The notes under the pieces were generated by a model, which searched no databases, was not told the origin of the DNA, and saw only the letters and a list, made by a program, of their open reading frames with translations. From Christensenella sp. UBA1782 (lineage in GTDB: Bacteria > Bacillota > Clostridia > Christensenellales > DTU072): a DNA stretch of 37,901 bases. This document shows, one piece after another, positions 1-8,256 of this stretch (positions are counted from its first letter, which is position 1; each line of letters starts with the position of its first letter). Both the position numbers and the translations under genes were made by a program. The stretch spans positions 1 through 37,901 of the forward strand of contig DCGI01000093.1 in assembly GCA_002315475.1 (NCBI GenBank), in the 5' to 3' direction.

Positions 1-66
1 GTCCTTTCAAGTTTTTTTATTTTTTTACTTCCTTTTCCGTCAAAAAATAAAAAAACTTGAAAGGAC
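1..66. repeat. Perfect 25-bp inverted repeat at the window's left edge
   Basis: Bases 1-25 are the exact reverse complement of 42-66, with a 16-nt spacer. The arms are AT-rich (T7-A-T7 and A7-T-A6 runs). It could be a factor-independent terminator of a gene left of the window, although the stem is not GC-rich. A fold-back artefact at a contig end is also possible because the repeat begins at base 1. It overlaps a TTG codon (57) that could extend the first gene, which argues against that start. Confidence 0.7.
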
Positions 67-110
67 AGAAAAAAATTCCCCTTCTCACGCACAAAATTCC
101 TAAAAAAGAA

Positions 111-139
111 TTGCTCCGTTCCGTTTTTTCGTGTACAAT
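111..139 (+). promoter_or_regulatory. Sigma-A-type promoter of the FAD dehydrogenase gene
   Basis: TTGCTC (111-116), a 17-nt spacer and TACAAT (134-139). The predicted transcription start falls at about 146-147, on the ATG at 147, so the mRNA would be leaderless or nearly so. Confidence 0.45.
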
Positions 140-146
140 AGACGCT

Positions 147-1697
147 ATGCTACAGATTTCTTTTTCAAGATCCGTTCAAGATCAAACCGATTTAACCGAG
201 TACGTTCGGAAATTGGTCGGGTGCAAGCAGGTTTCTCACTTGGAAATTCTCAAACAGAGCGTTGACGCACGCAAAAAAGAGGCGGTAAAGTACGTTTATA
301 CCGTTGCGCTTGCCACCGAGAACGATGTCAAATACATAAGAAAAGATATTTCTTATTATATTAATATAGATATATCCTTAGAATCCGCTACCCCTAAAAA
401 GAACTTTTCTCACCGTCCCGTCGTCGTCGGAAGCGGCCCGTGCGGGTTGTTTTGTGCCTTAGTTCTCGCCTATGCAGGCGCAAAACCCATCGTTCTCGAA
501 CGGGGAGAAGCGGTAGAAGAACGGGAAAAGACCATACGAAGTTTTTTTGATACGCTGGTTTTATCCCCGAACAGCAACGTGCAATTCGGGGAAGGCGGCG
601 CGGGAACGTTCAGCGACGGCAAGCTCAACACCAATCTGCATAACGTATATATTCCTATGGTTCTGCAAGAATTCGTCGACTGCGGTGCACCGCAGGAGAT
701 TTTATACCTCGCAAAACCGCATATCGGCACCGATAATCTTCGCCTCGTCGTCCGTTCCATGCGTGAAAAAATCATTTCGTTCGGCGGTAGTTTCCTATAT
801 AACTGCACGATGACGGGGATTAAAACCGTTGCCGGACAAGTCGTCGGCGTGGAAACCACGAGCGGATTTTTTCCTTGCCGGGCTCTTTTTCTCGCCATCG
901 GACACTCCTCCCGCGATACTTTCGAACGACTGTACGACATGGGCGTACGCATGGAAAGTAAAATTTTCAGTATGGGCGTACGTATCGAGCATCGGCAAAA
1001 AGATATAAACTTTGCACAATACGGCAGTGCGGCTAAGTACTTAGGTGCCGCCGATTACAAAATGGCGACTCGTACCGAAACGGGCAGAAGTCTGTATACT
1101 TTCTGTATGTGTCCGGGCGGCAGAGTCATCAACGCAAGCAGCGAAGACGGCGGCGTCTGCGTCAACGGCATGAGCCTGTTTCGGCGGAACGATAAGAACG
1201 CAAACAGCGCCCTTCTCGTCAACGTCGGCGAGGAAGACTGGCAAAGCACCCATCCCCTTGCCGGAATGTATTACCAACGAGAATACGAACGAAAGACTTT
1301 TGCCCAAAGCCGTTCTTTCCGTCCCGTCGTACAACTCTACGGCGACTTGTTGCAAAACAAGACTTCGACTTCTCTGGGTGGCGTTACACCGAGCCTGGAG
1401 TCGGGCTACGTATTCGGCAACCTTCGGGATTGTTTGCCCGCCGTCATCGTCGATACTCTCGTAAAAGGCATACCCGATTTCGGCAGAAAAATCAAAGGCT
1501 TCGACGCCTACGAAAGCGTCCTGACCGGCATAGAAGCACGTTCCAGTTCCCCCGTTCGCATCCTTCGAGACGATGCCTTCCGCTCCTCGCTTGCAGGACT
1601 TTACCCGCTCGGAGAAGGTGCCGGATACGCAGGAGGTATCACAAGTGCGGCAATTGACGGCATAAAAGGGGCATTTCACTACCTAAAAACGGTGTAA
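147..1697 (+). CDS. FAD-dependent dehydrogenase, COG2509 type
   Basis: Predicted cytoplasmic NAD(P)/FAD oxidoreductase of about 516 residues, similar in layout to the uncharacterised FAD-dependent dehydrogenases of COG2509. A roughly 80-residue N-terminal domain precedes the Rossmann dinucleotide motif VVVGSGPCGLF (about residues 92-102), and the second beta strand ends in VLERG, whose Glu would bind ribose. A glycine-rich segment (FGEGGAGTFSDGKL) and the C-terminal motif GEGAGYAGGITSAAIDG, which closes the FAD site, are both present. The substrate is unknown. I chose ATG 147: the frame stays open upstream to a TTG at 57, but that codon lies inside a perfect inverted repeat and the family normally begins near here. 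No Shine-Dalgarno is visible before 147, and a promoter sits directly upstream. The gene stands alone on the + strand. Confidence 0.85.
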   Translation: MLQISFSRSVQDQTDLTEYVRKLVGCKQVSHLEILKQSVDARKKEAVKYVYTVALATENDVKYIRKDISYYINIDISLESATPKKNFSHRPVVVGSGPCGLFCALVLAYAGAKPIVLERGEAVEEREKTIRSFFDTLVLSPNSNVQFGEGGAGTFSDGKLNTNLHNVYIPMVLQEFVDCGAPQEILYLAKPHIGTDNLRLVVRSMREKIISFGGSFLYNCTMTGIKTVAGQVVGVETTSGFFPCRALFLAIGHSSRDTFERLYDMGVRMESKIFSMGVRIEHRQKDINFAQYGSAAKYLGAADYKMATRTETGRSLYTFCMCPGGRVINASSEDGGVCVNGMSLFRRNDKNANSALLVNVGEEDWQSTHPLAGMYYQREYERKTFAQSRSFRPVVQLYGDLLQNKTSTSLGGVTPSLESGYVFGNLRDCLPAVIVDTLVKGIPDFGRKIKGFDAYESVLTGIEARSSSPVRILRDDAFRSSLAGLYPLGEGAGYAGGITSAAIDGIKGAFHYLKTV

Positions 1698-1741
1698 TTA
1701 TAAAAAAAAATAAATTTTTTTAGAAAAATGTAAAAAAGTTA

Positions 1742-1769
1742 TTGACTTTTTTTGTATCTTTGTTATAAT
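1742..1769 (+). promoter_or_regulatory. Promoter of the small membrane protein gene
   Basis: TTGACT (1742-1747), a 16-nt spacer and TATAAT (1764-1769) preceded by TGT, which makes an extended -10. A GAGG ribosome site at 1793-1796 leads to the ATG at 1806. Confidence 0.7.
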
Positions 1770-1805
1770 AGGGGTATCCTAAATCCATAAAAGAGGTATA
1801 AAATT

Positions 1806-2174
1806 ATGAAACGTGACGAAAAAGAAGAAATGAGATGTATGGACAAGAAGTATCGTACATTCGGTGGTGTCCATTACTTCTTTGCTAACTTGTTCTACTG
1901 CATCCCCGTATTAGGTTGGTTCTTTGCCATCTTTGCCGCTTGCAATAAGAGCAATATCACCCGCAGAAGTATCGCCAGAGGTATGTTTTTTGGTTTGATT
2001 CTTTTCATTATTATCTGCGGTCTTATTTTCTTGGGATTGTACTTAACAATCGGTTTTGATGCAATTAAAGAGTTCGGACTTTCTTTTGTAGAACCCGGAA
2101 AGGCAATTGCTGATATTTTCGTTAAGCTTTACCAAGATGTTATGGCTGCTGTTACGGCTAAAATCGGTGCGTAA
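1806..2174 (+). CDS. Small membrane protein, function unknown
   Basis: A protein of 122 residues. The charged start (MKRDEKEEMRC) is followed by two hydrophobic stretches long enough to cross the membrane: around residues 22-45 (FFANLFYCIPVLGWFFAIFA) and 58-83 (GMFFGLILFIIICGLIFLGL). The soluble C-terminal tail is about 35 residues. The start is supported by GAGG nine bases upstream and a near-consensus promoter. It is monocistronic and closed by a terminator at 2203-2238. No family was recognised, and nothing nearby indicates a role. Confidence 0.75.
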   Translation: MKRDEKEEMRCMDKKYRTFGGVHYFFANLFYCIPVLGWFFAIFAACNKSNITRRSIARGMFFGLILFIIICGLIFLGLYLTIGFDAIKEFGLSFVEPGKAIADIFVKLYQDVMAAVTAKIGA

Positions 2175-2202
2175 TTATTGACCTAAATTTTATCACATAC
2201 AA

Positions 2203-2238
2203 CAAAAAAGGTGTCATCGTAGGATGACGCCTTTTTGT
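2203..2238. terminator. Bidirectional intrinsic terminator
   Basis: A 9-bp stem (GGTGTCATC / GATGACGCC, one G-U) with loop GTAG is flanked by A6 on the left and T5 on the right. It lies between two convergent genes ending at 2174 and 2292, so it can stop transcription from both sides. Confidence 0.85.
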
Positions 2239-2291
2239 GCATTACAAGAAGTTATTATTTTTTATTGTAACTACTCTATAGAGAAACCTGC

Positions 2292-3101
2292 TTATGACGT
2301 TACGGAAACGGCTTGAAACCAATAATACAAACCGACGCAGACGGCGCAGGCAACCAAATTGCTAAGAAAGTTTACGACGTCGTTGTTCATCCGCTTCCAA
2401 CCGGATCGGTAGACGGTGGCATGAAAGCAATGGGTTTTCTTTTCGGTGACCGTACCGCAAATCGGACAAGTATATTTCACCTGCCAAGCCGAACCGAAAA
2501 AGCTATCCGCAAGGCATCCGACCGTCGAAGATAACACGATAAAAGGAATTGCCTTGCCTTCCGCTATGCGCAAAGCAACGGCGACTGCACTTAACAGTAC
2601 CGAAGAAACCACACCCGAAAGGGTACCGTACAAACTCACGCCTCCCGAAAGTCCCTTCGTTATGGGACGGAAGGTACAAATATCGATGGTTTTTCCTTGA
2701 AAGGCAATACCCGTCGTCGACGACACGCTATCTTGCAGACTTTCCGAAACGGCGACGACGTAAACCCACAAAAAAACTTCTTTTTGATATGTTGTATAAA
2801 GAAAAACAGACAGGAAAGCACAAAACCCATTGACAAACAGTTGAATAATATCCCTCGCACCTGCCTTCTGTGTCAGGTTTTCGTCGGCATACCGTAGCTT
2901 TTTCCGACAGATTTTTTCGACTACGGCGGTAAGAGCAAAAGCAAAAATCATGACGAGCAGAGCTCTTTCGTGCCAAGAAAAAATACCGAACAACAGGACG
3001 ACTGCGCCGAAAAATGCGCACTTCGTGAACGATTTTTTAAGCCAAACCGCCACAAGTATAAAAACAAGTATACAAAAAATAATTCGCTGTTCGGTACTCA
3101 T
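2292..3101 (-). CDS. DUF92 family membrane protein (VTE6-like)
   Basis: Integral membrane protein of 269 residues with about six hydrophobic helices. It carries the DUF92 signature: DSVSSTTGIAFQGK around residue 125, the conserved KGLSGGVSLYGTLSG segment, DSFFGSAWQ, and a C-terminal cysteine/histidine cluster (CPICGT...HCFHAT). Plant VTE6, a phytyl-phosphate kinase, belongs to this family; the bacterial function is not established. Its ATG overlaps the stop of the upstream kinase-like gene by 4 bp (ATGA), so the two are translationally coupled. That supports a shared isoprenoid-alcohol phosphorylation role, which is inference. The gene ends at the bidirectional terminator. Confidence 0.85.
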   Translation of the reverse strand: MSTEQRIIFCILVFILVAVWLKKSFTKCAFFGAVVLLFGIFSWHERALLVMIFAFALTAVVEKICRKKLRYADENLTQKAGARDIIQLFVNGFCAFLSVFLYTTYQKEVFLWVYVVAVSESLQDSVSSTTGIAFQGKTIDICTFRPITKGLSGGVSLYGTLSGVVSSVLLSAVAVALRIAEGKAIPFIVLSSTVGCLADSFFGSAWQVKYTCPICGTVTEKKTHCFHATVYRSGWKRMNNDVVNFLSNLVACAVCVGLYYWFQAVSVTS

Positions 3102-3748
3102 AACCCCACTCCCAAAAGCATCGCAACGGCATACACGCCAAAGGATACCGAATAATTATCCAATCCGTTCTCGACCAGTTCCGCTAATCCCGTAGCAATC
3201 GACAACGCCAAGTAATGATACCACAGTATCGGACAAGAAGTTACCGCGGAAAAAACGAACAGTCCGAACATGGCACCCAAAACGCACCCGAAAAAGCCTT
3301 GTACCGTCTTGTGTTTACGGATATAAATCGGATTTCGGGCATTTCCGCCCGCAATCGCCGCAACGCCGTCGCCGAAACAAAGGCAAAACACCGCTATCCC
3401 CGTACACAATACTCTTTCGGGAAAAATCAAAGAAAATATCATCAAAATCGTCATGGCGACGGCAAAATAGACCGTTCCCATGTGATTATTTCCTTCGGCT
3501 CGTTCTATCATGGTAAAAAAACCGAACCGATACGAAGCGTAATTTATGACAATAAAAGAAATCGGGATAATCAATATTTGCCAATTTCCCGTAAAAAACT
3601 TATATAAAAACAACCAAGTGAAACTGAGGAAGATATGAATCAGTTTTCGTGACAATTCTTGCGGAAAGTTCCACAATTTTTGCGCAAGTCCCACGATGCC
3701 TATCAAACAGAAAACATACCCGAAAGTTTCTAAATACCCGATACCCAA
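3098..3748 (-). CDS. Dolichol/phytol kinase-like membrane protein
   Basis: A polytopic membrane protein of 216 residues. It resembles the CTP-dependent dolichol kinase/phytol kinase/CdsA-like superfamily: the N-terminal motif ELSRKLIHI, a central CFGDGVAAIAGG segment typical of the nucleotide-binding loop, and the following RKHKTVQGFFGCVLGA, matching the K-T-x-E/Q-G motif of these kinases. Related plant VTE5 makes phytyl phosphate from phytol. I take the TTG at 3748 as start because AGGA lies just upstream and no ATG occurs before the first helix. The downstream DUF92 gene overlaps by 4 bp. The lipid substrate cannot be read from sequence. Confidence 0.8.
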   Translation of the reverse strand: MGIGYLETFGYVFCLIGIVGLAQKLWNFPQELSRKLIHIFLSFTWLFLYKFFTGNWQILIIPISFIVINYASYRFGFFTMIERAEGNNHMGTVYFAVAMTILMIFSLIFPERVLCTGIAVFCLCFGDGVAAIAGGNARNPIYIRKHKTVQGFFGCVLGAMFGLFVFSAVTSCPILWYHYLALSIATGLAELVENGLDNYSVSFGVYAVAMLLGVGL

Positions 3749-3819
3749 ATATTCCTTATGCCGCAGCCAAAAAATCTTTCGTGCGGTGCCATTCGTTTTT
3801 TGTTTATACTTACTATATA

Positions 3820-3848
3820 ATGTTACAATACCGAACTGTTTTTGTCAA
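3820..3848 (-). promoter_or_regulatory. Promoter of the kinase-like/DUF92 operon
   Basis: On the minus strand TTGACA (3848-3843), a 17-nt spacer and TAACAT (3825-3820). It leaves a leader of about 65 nt before the TTG start at 3748. Confidence 0.55.
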
Positions 3849-4038
3849 CTCTTTTATTTTTTAAGGAATATTCGAAACGCTTTGCTTTTCATCCGCAAAA
3901 ACAAGAAAAATCAATTTCCCTGTCCATGTTCGGCAAAATAAAAGTATCGAGATATATCTTTTTTGCAAATTCTGCCCGATTTCCCGATAGTGGAAGATGA
4001 ATTTATCCTGACGGTTTATCACCCGGATTTCCTGCATT

Positions 4039-4677
4039 TTACGGCTCAAACCCCAAATAAAAAACGGAATACCCGTCTTCACGACAGGTTTCTTCGGTTT
4101 TCTTCCCTTCTTGTTTTGTGACCAAGGAAAAAGCGGGATACTCTTCTCCCCAATCGGAATCCATCAATAATAACTTCTTTTCGGCTTCGTTTTTTGCGAG
4201 TATCACATAGTTATCGATGACGTCGTCCTCTTGTTCCCGTTCTTCGTCTTCGTCGTCGTTATATTGCACCCATGTCCAACCGTCCGAATTTTGATATAAC
4301 CCGTCCAATGTCCGAAAAACCTCTTTTAACTTTTCCCAATCTTCCCAACCTTCTTCTCCCTGCCAAAAGGATAATGCGTCTATCCAGTCGCTGATTTTAT
4401 ATTTGAGAAAATCCGTAACGTCTTGATACTCCGGCAACCTCTTAAACCCGCCGTTAAGCACCCATAAATAGGTACACGCCCACGACGTCAATTCTTCGAT
4501 CGAAATTTCCTCGTTTTCATATTTTTCCATTACGTTCAAAACGGTTTGCAAACGATAATACTTCGCAAACGGGTTATCCAAGTCGAATTCCATCGTGTCC
4601 AACCGAGGTGCTTGCGATACTTTTTCAAAATCGCAAGTTCCGTTTGCCACACTTTCCAAAAATTCTTTATCGTACAT
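4039..4677 (-). CDS. Hypothetical acidic protein
   Basis: A soluble protein of 212 residues rich in Asp and Glu, including a run around residue 150 (DDEDEEREQEDD), and in Trp/Tyr. It has no signal peptide and no membrane segment. The ATG at 4677 has AGGT a few bases upstream. The composition suggests an immunity or SMI1-like small acidic protein, but no diagnostic motif is visible and no toxin gene lies beside it. The nearest same-strand neighbour upstream is a Sel1-repeat protein ending at 4823. The 290 bases downstream (3749-4038) hold only the promoter of the next operon. Confidence 0.7.
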   Translation of the reverse strand: MYDKEFLESVANGTCDFEKVSQAPRLDTMEFDLDNPFAKYYRLQTVLNVMEKYENEEISIEELTSWACTYLWVLNGGFKRLPEYQDVTDFLKYKISDWIDALSFWQGEEGWEDWEKLKEVFRTLDGLYQNSDGWTWVQYNDDEDEEREQEDDVIDNYVILAKNEAEKKLLLMDSDWGEEYPAFSLVTKQEGKKTEETCREDGYSVFYLGFEP

Positions 4678-4822
4678 ATTTTACCTGCTATGCTTCGTAT
4701 ATCTCGTTTTTCCCGAAAAACGACCTTTCTCCGAGTAAATTCCGCCCATGACAGCGGTTTTTCGCCGGGTGTTTTCTAAAATAATAAACCGAAAGCACCC
4801 GAACGAGTATAACGAAGACGTC

Positions 4823-5623
4823 TTATTCGTTCGGTAAATCTTTTAGGATTTCCGCCCGTACCTTGGCTTGCATTTCGATGGCTCTTTCCCACTGTTTACG
4901 GTATAGAAAATCGCCGTTTTGTATTCTCGGATAATACAGTGTTTCGGCTTGTTGATAGCACCGTAATGCCAACGGGAAATCCTGTTCCGTTCCCATTCCC
5001 GTAAAATGACAATCCCCTAAGCGAATAAAGATGTCGGCACCGCCATCTTTGACGTTATCATCGTTTAAGCCTTCCAAACAGTGTTTATAAATGCTAAAAG
5101 CTTCCTGTTCGTCCTTTTCTACGAAATAGCCGTTTTTATACATATCTCCGATTTTATACAAAGAATTGATATTTCCCGCCAAAGCTCCCTTTACAAAGTA
5201 ATGAAAAGCCTTTTCGTAGTCGACTTTTCCCGTCCGACCGTAATAATAACAGTAGCCTAAATTTTCCCGAGCTTGGATACTGCCCAATTTTTCCGCTTTC
5301 TCGTAATATTTGCAAGCAACGGCATAATTCTGCACACCGCCCCTTCCGGTATAATACAAAGAACCCAGTTTACAGTAAGCGTCGGCGTTATCGTTGTTCG
5401 CCTCTTCCGCATAAATATCCATCAACAAATGCGCAACTTCGGTAGGTAACGTTGCTTTCCGCCCGTCCGCATCAAACAGTTTGTCCAAAAATTCCGTCAC
5501 GTCCGTCAAGATCGTCTCATCGGAAGCAATCGTCTCCAAGATTTCCGCTGTCTGCGGATACTCCGCAGCGTCCACCTCGCCATAAATATCCTTTACTCTC
5601 TGCGTTATTTCATCAATCGTCAT
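4823..5623 (-). CDS. Sel1/TPR repeat protein
   Basis: A soluble protein of 266 residues made largely of Sel1-like repeats: AYCKLGSLYYTGRGGVQNY, ARENLGYCYYYGRTGKVDY, SLYKIGDMYKNGYFVEKDE and FIRLGDCHFTGMGTEQDF, each followed by a helix of the A-x-x-x-Y type. Such alpha-solenoids are protein-binding scaffolds. The first ~95 residues are a non-repeat N-terminal domain. I choose ATG 5623 because AGGAGA lies 8 bases upstream; an in-frame ATG at 5677 has no ribosome site. A promoter is visible at 5724-5696. No enzymatic domain is present, so the partner is unknown. Confidence 0.85.
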   Translation of the reverse strand: MTIDEITQRVKDIYGEVDAAEYPQTAEILETIASDETILTDVTEFLDKLFDADGRKATLPTEVAHLLMDIYAEEANNDNADAYCKLGSLYYTGRGGVQNYAVACKYYEKAEKLGSIQARENLGYCYYYGRTGKVDYEKAFHYFVKGALAGNINSLYKIGDMYKNGYFVEKDEQEAFSIYKHCLEGLNDDNVKDGGADIFIRLGDCHFTGMGTEQDFPLALRCYQQAETLYYPRIQNGDFLYRKQWERAIEMQAKVRAEILKDLPNE

Positions 5624-5695
5624 TTTTTTCTCTCCTATCCCGTAAATTACTCTGTTATTTGCTCTGTTTTCGAGCATCCTTTACAAATCTTTATC

Positions 5696-5724
5696 AGTAT
5701 AACACAAGATTGCTCCGCAAGCAA
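5696..5724 (-). promoter_or_regulatory. Promoter of the Sel1-repeat gene
   Basis: Minus strand TTGCTT (5724-5719), a 17-nt spacer and TATACT (5701-5696) preceded by TGT (extended -10). Confidence 0.6.
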
Positions 5725-5804
5725 CCCTCGATATCGCATTTCCCTGTCCCAATGTTTTCTTTTTTTGACATAAAAAGCTCACCCTTGTTCCGGTGCGCTC
5801 CTCT

Positions 5805-6581
5805 TTATTTTCTACAAAACGATATTTCGTCGTATGGAAGAAAGCTACTTAAACAGACATCTTCGCCATATATCGGTTTTAATCTATCAACAGTTATTAC
5901 TTCTTTTGCCGTGCCAAAATCAGCAACCTTTCCGTCTTTTAGTAAACACACGCTACTATCTAAAAATAAAGCGTGATTTGGATTATGGCTTGAAAGAATA
6001 AAAGTCCTCTTTTCTTCCTTTGCTATTTGTTTTATCAACGTTAAAACAATATTTTGGTTTTTAATATCAAGTGCAGAAGTTGGCTCATCTAAAACAACGA
6101 TTTTAGTGTCTTGAATAATTGCCGAACAAATTGATACAATTTGTCTTTCACCACCTGGCAATTCGCCAAGTCTTTTATTTAATAGGTGAGCTATGTTAAA
6201 TCTTTCTGCTTGTTTTTTGATTTTTTCTTTTTGCTCTTCCTTTGGCGAAGAATAAAATGCAAGTTCCGATGTTGTGCCAAAAGAAAGATAATCGAAAACT
6301 AAAAAATCGTCAATATTGCTATTCTTTTGTGAAACATACGACATTATTCTTGCCCTGTTTTTAATAGAAATTTCTTTTAGATTTTTCCCATCAACTAGTA
6401 TTTCGCCACACTGTGGTGTAAGTAAACCTGCAATACATTTTATTAAAGTCGTTTTCCCGCATCCATTAAGACCAAGTAAAACATTTATTGAACCGTCTTT
6501 GCAGTGAAAATCCAAGTTATCTAACACTAACTTGTTTGAATTGTATCCAAAACATAGTTTTTTAATTTCAACCGATTGCAT
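5805..6581 (-). CDS. ABC transporter ATP-binding protein, iron/siderophore type
   Basis: A 258-residue ATPase of the FecE/FhuC/BtuD group that would energise import of an iron-siderophore or cobalamin-like ligand. It shows Walker A GLNGCGKTT (about 37-45), the Q-loop (YVSQKN), a signature LPGGERQ, Walker B IVVLDEPTSALD and the switch His (LSSHNPNHA). ATG 6581 is preceded by AAGGAGAG, so an in-frame start at 6602 is rejected. It overlaps the permease gene by 14 bp, and together they form the tail of a transporter operon whose front part is missing. With no intact permease or binding protein in view, activity would depend on partners elsewhere. Confidence 0.9.
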   Translation of the reverse strand: MQSVEIKKLCFGYNSNKLVLDNLDFHCKDGSINVLLGLNGCGKTTLIKCIAGLLTPQCGEILVDGKNLKEISIKNRARIMSYVSQKNSNIDDFLVFDYLSFGTTSELAFYSSPKEEQKEKIKKQAERFNIAHLLNKRLGELPGGERQIVSICSAIIQDTKIVVLDEPTSALDIKNQNIVLTLIKQIAKEEKRTFILSSHNPNHALFLDSSVCLLKDGKVADFGTAKEVITVDRLKPIYGEDVCLSSFLPYDEISFCRK

Positions 6582-7140
6582 TTTCTCTCCTTTTTGCAAC
6601 AAGAATAATAACGAATATTATTGTTCCAAATAAGCCTGTTACTGCTGAAAGCGGTATCTCTGCAGAAGTAAATGTTCTTGAAATAATATCCGTTAAAATC
6701 ATAAATGTTCCACCAAATATTATTGTTAATGGAATAGATTGTTTCGTGTTCCTTCCGGTTATCAACCTAACAATATGAGGAACAACTAATCCTATCCAAG
6801 AAATTGTCCCCGAGAAAGCAACCGAGCTTGCTGTTAAAAGTGTAGATATGCCTATAATTAGTAATCTATATGCTTTATAATTTATTCCTTTAGATTGCGC
6901 TTCTTCTTCGCCAAGAGCCACAAGGTTTATTCTCCAGCGAAGAATAAAAATAATAATTGAACACACTGCCACAATAGGCAACATAATATAAACATCGCTC
7001 ATTACAGCATTTGCAAAAGAACCCATAAGCCAATAAGTTATTGAAACTAAAACCGTTTGTTCGTTTGCAAAATACTTTATAAAAGATAATATCGCACTCA
7101 TTAAGCCACTAACAATAATTCCTGCAAGAACAAGTGTCAT
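6568..7140 (-). CDS. FecCD-family permease, N-terminally truncated
   Basis: 190 residues matching the C-terminal half of FecCD/BtuC-type permeases, which normally have about 330 residues and ten helices. Roughly five helices remain. Family segments visible are TLVLAGIIVSGLMSAILSF near the start, the ATPase-coupling region (EEEAQSKGINYKAYRLL), SGTISWIGLVVPHIVRLITG, and the C-terminal SAEIPLSAVTGLFGTIIFV. The frame stays open for a few more codons upstream of the ATG at 7140 and then runs into an unrelated gene, so this ATG is probably an internal Met and the gene is broken. Probably a pseudogene or a recombination remnant. Confidence 0.8.
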   Translation of the reverse strand: MTLVLAGIIVSGLMSAILSFIKYFANEQTVLVSITYWLMGSFANAVMSDVYIMLPIVAVCSIIIFILRWRINLVALGEEEAQSKGINYKAYRLLIIGISTLLTASSVAFSGTISWIGLVVPHIVRLITGRNTKQSIPLTIIFGGTFMILTDIISRTFTSAEIPLSAVTGLFGTIIFVIILVAKRRENAIG

Positions 7141-7147
7141 TGATGAC

Positions 7148-8233
7148 CTATTTTGAAAAATCTTTGATAATGTTAATGTTATCGTATAAATTCACATATT
7201 TACTTAAAAAGAAACTTTTAATAGTTGTAATAACTATAATTGGTTTCTTACTGTTTTTTGATGCTAAATAATTTGCATAGATTTTAGTTTCAGCATCCTT
7301 TATTTCACCATGAACACTTTGAATATACGCATCTGGGAAAAATTCTTTTGCATCTTCACTCCACTGTGAAACAAGGTGTTTATATGGAACAGCTATTATT
7401 GTAAAAATATTATTGCACTCTACAAATTCTTTTACAGAATATAACGATGTTATTGTTTTTCCTGTGCCAGTAGCCATTACAAAAAATCCTTTATGTCCAT
7501 TAGCATTCCAATTCTCTTTTGCCTTATCTTGATATTCTCTCATTTTATACTTATTTTCAGGCTTTTTATAATTACCTTTATGCTCTACTCTTTCTAAAAC
7601 TTCTTCAGAAAAAGCATCCATAAAATCTAAAACTTTTAATGAGCCATTTGAATTACCCCAAATCCCATCAAATTCATTTATTTCATCATCAATTCTTCCT
7701 TCCAAATCTGTCCAGCTCTTATAAACCCTTACTTTTTCATAATTAGAATTATAACCGGGTTCGCTTTCGTTGTTTGAGCCTACACAAGCAATTTTATTCC
7801 CTTGAAAATCTTCTAACAATGCAAGCTTATCGTGATACATCCCACCATTTTTTAATACAATCTTTATATCAACAATGTTTTCTTTAATTAAAAGGTAAAG
7901 AATTTTTGCATTTTCATCCGATATTTCCGATAGCGTTTTTCTAACATCATCAATAAAGCATTTCTTTGCAATTTCTCTATCATCATAACCTTCTTTTATT
8001 GCATTAATATCATCGTCACTTAACCTTGGCGATGTAGCAAGAAAAATATGACCACCATTTCTCGCCATTGTTAAAATCCCATCACCTATAAAATCCAAAG
8101 CAGAAGAGCTAAAAAAGCCAACACTACGCTTATAGGTTTTTGAACATGCTAAAAGTGGATTCAATACTTTTGAAAAAGTATCTTCCCCCACACTTTTATA
8201 TGAAATTGATATTGGAATATCCTTAAAATTCAT
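7148..8233 (-). CDS. PLD-like/SF2 helicase protein, C-terminally truncated
   Basis: 361 residues. The N-terminal part (about 1-200) looks like a phospholipase D-type nuclease domain: H134/K136 in MYHDKLALLED, then GSNNES (152-157). The second part starts a superfamily 2 helicase: REYQ (Q-motif-like, ~232) and Walker A ATGTGKT (254-260). It continues through motif Ia and stops just before the DExH box. A complete protein of this kind would be far longer and is usual in restriction or phage-defence loci. The ribosome site GGAAAGGAG precedes ATG 8233. The break point coincides with that of the truncated permease. It follows the XRE gene by 23 bp, so they share an operon. Confidence 0.85.
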   Translation of the reverse strand: MNFKDIPISISYKSVGEDTFSKVLNPLLACSKTYKRSVGFFSSSALDFIGDGILTMARNGGHIFLATSPRLSDDDINAIKEGYDDREIAKKCFIDDVRKTLSEISDENAKILYLLIKENIVDIKIVLKNGGMYHDKLALLEDFQGNKIACVGSNNESEPGYNSNYEKVRVYKSWTDLEGRIDDEINEFDGIWGNSNGSLKVLDFMDAFSEEVLERVEHKGNYKKPENKYKMREYQDKAKENWNANGHKGFFVMATGTGKTITSLYSVKEFVECNNIFTIIAVPYKHLVSQWSEDAKEFFPDAYIQSVHGEIKDAETKIYANYLASKNSKKPIIVITTIKSFFLSKYVNLYDNINIIKDFSK

Positions 8234-8256
8234 AGCATAAACTCCTTTCCAACATT

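Noticed and set aside
470..1679. Long minus-strand frames opposite the FAD dehydrogenase
   Set aside because: They are antisense to a gene with clear FAD motifs, have no ribosome sites, and give low-complexity Arg/Ser/Ala-rich translations.
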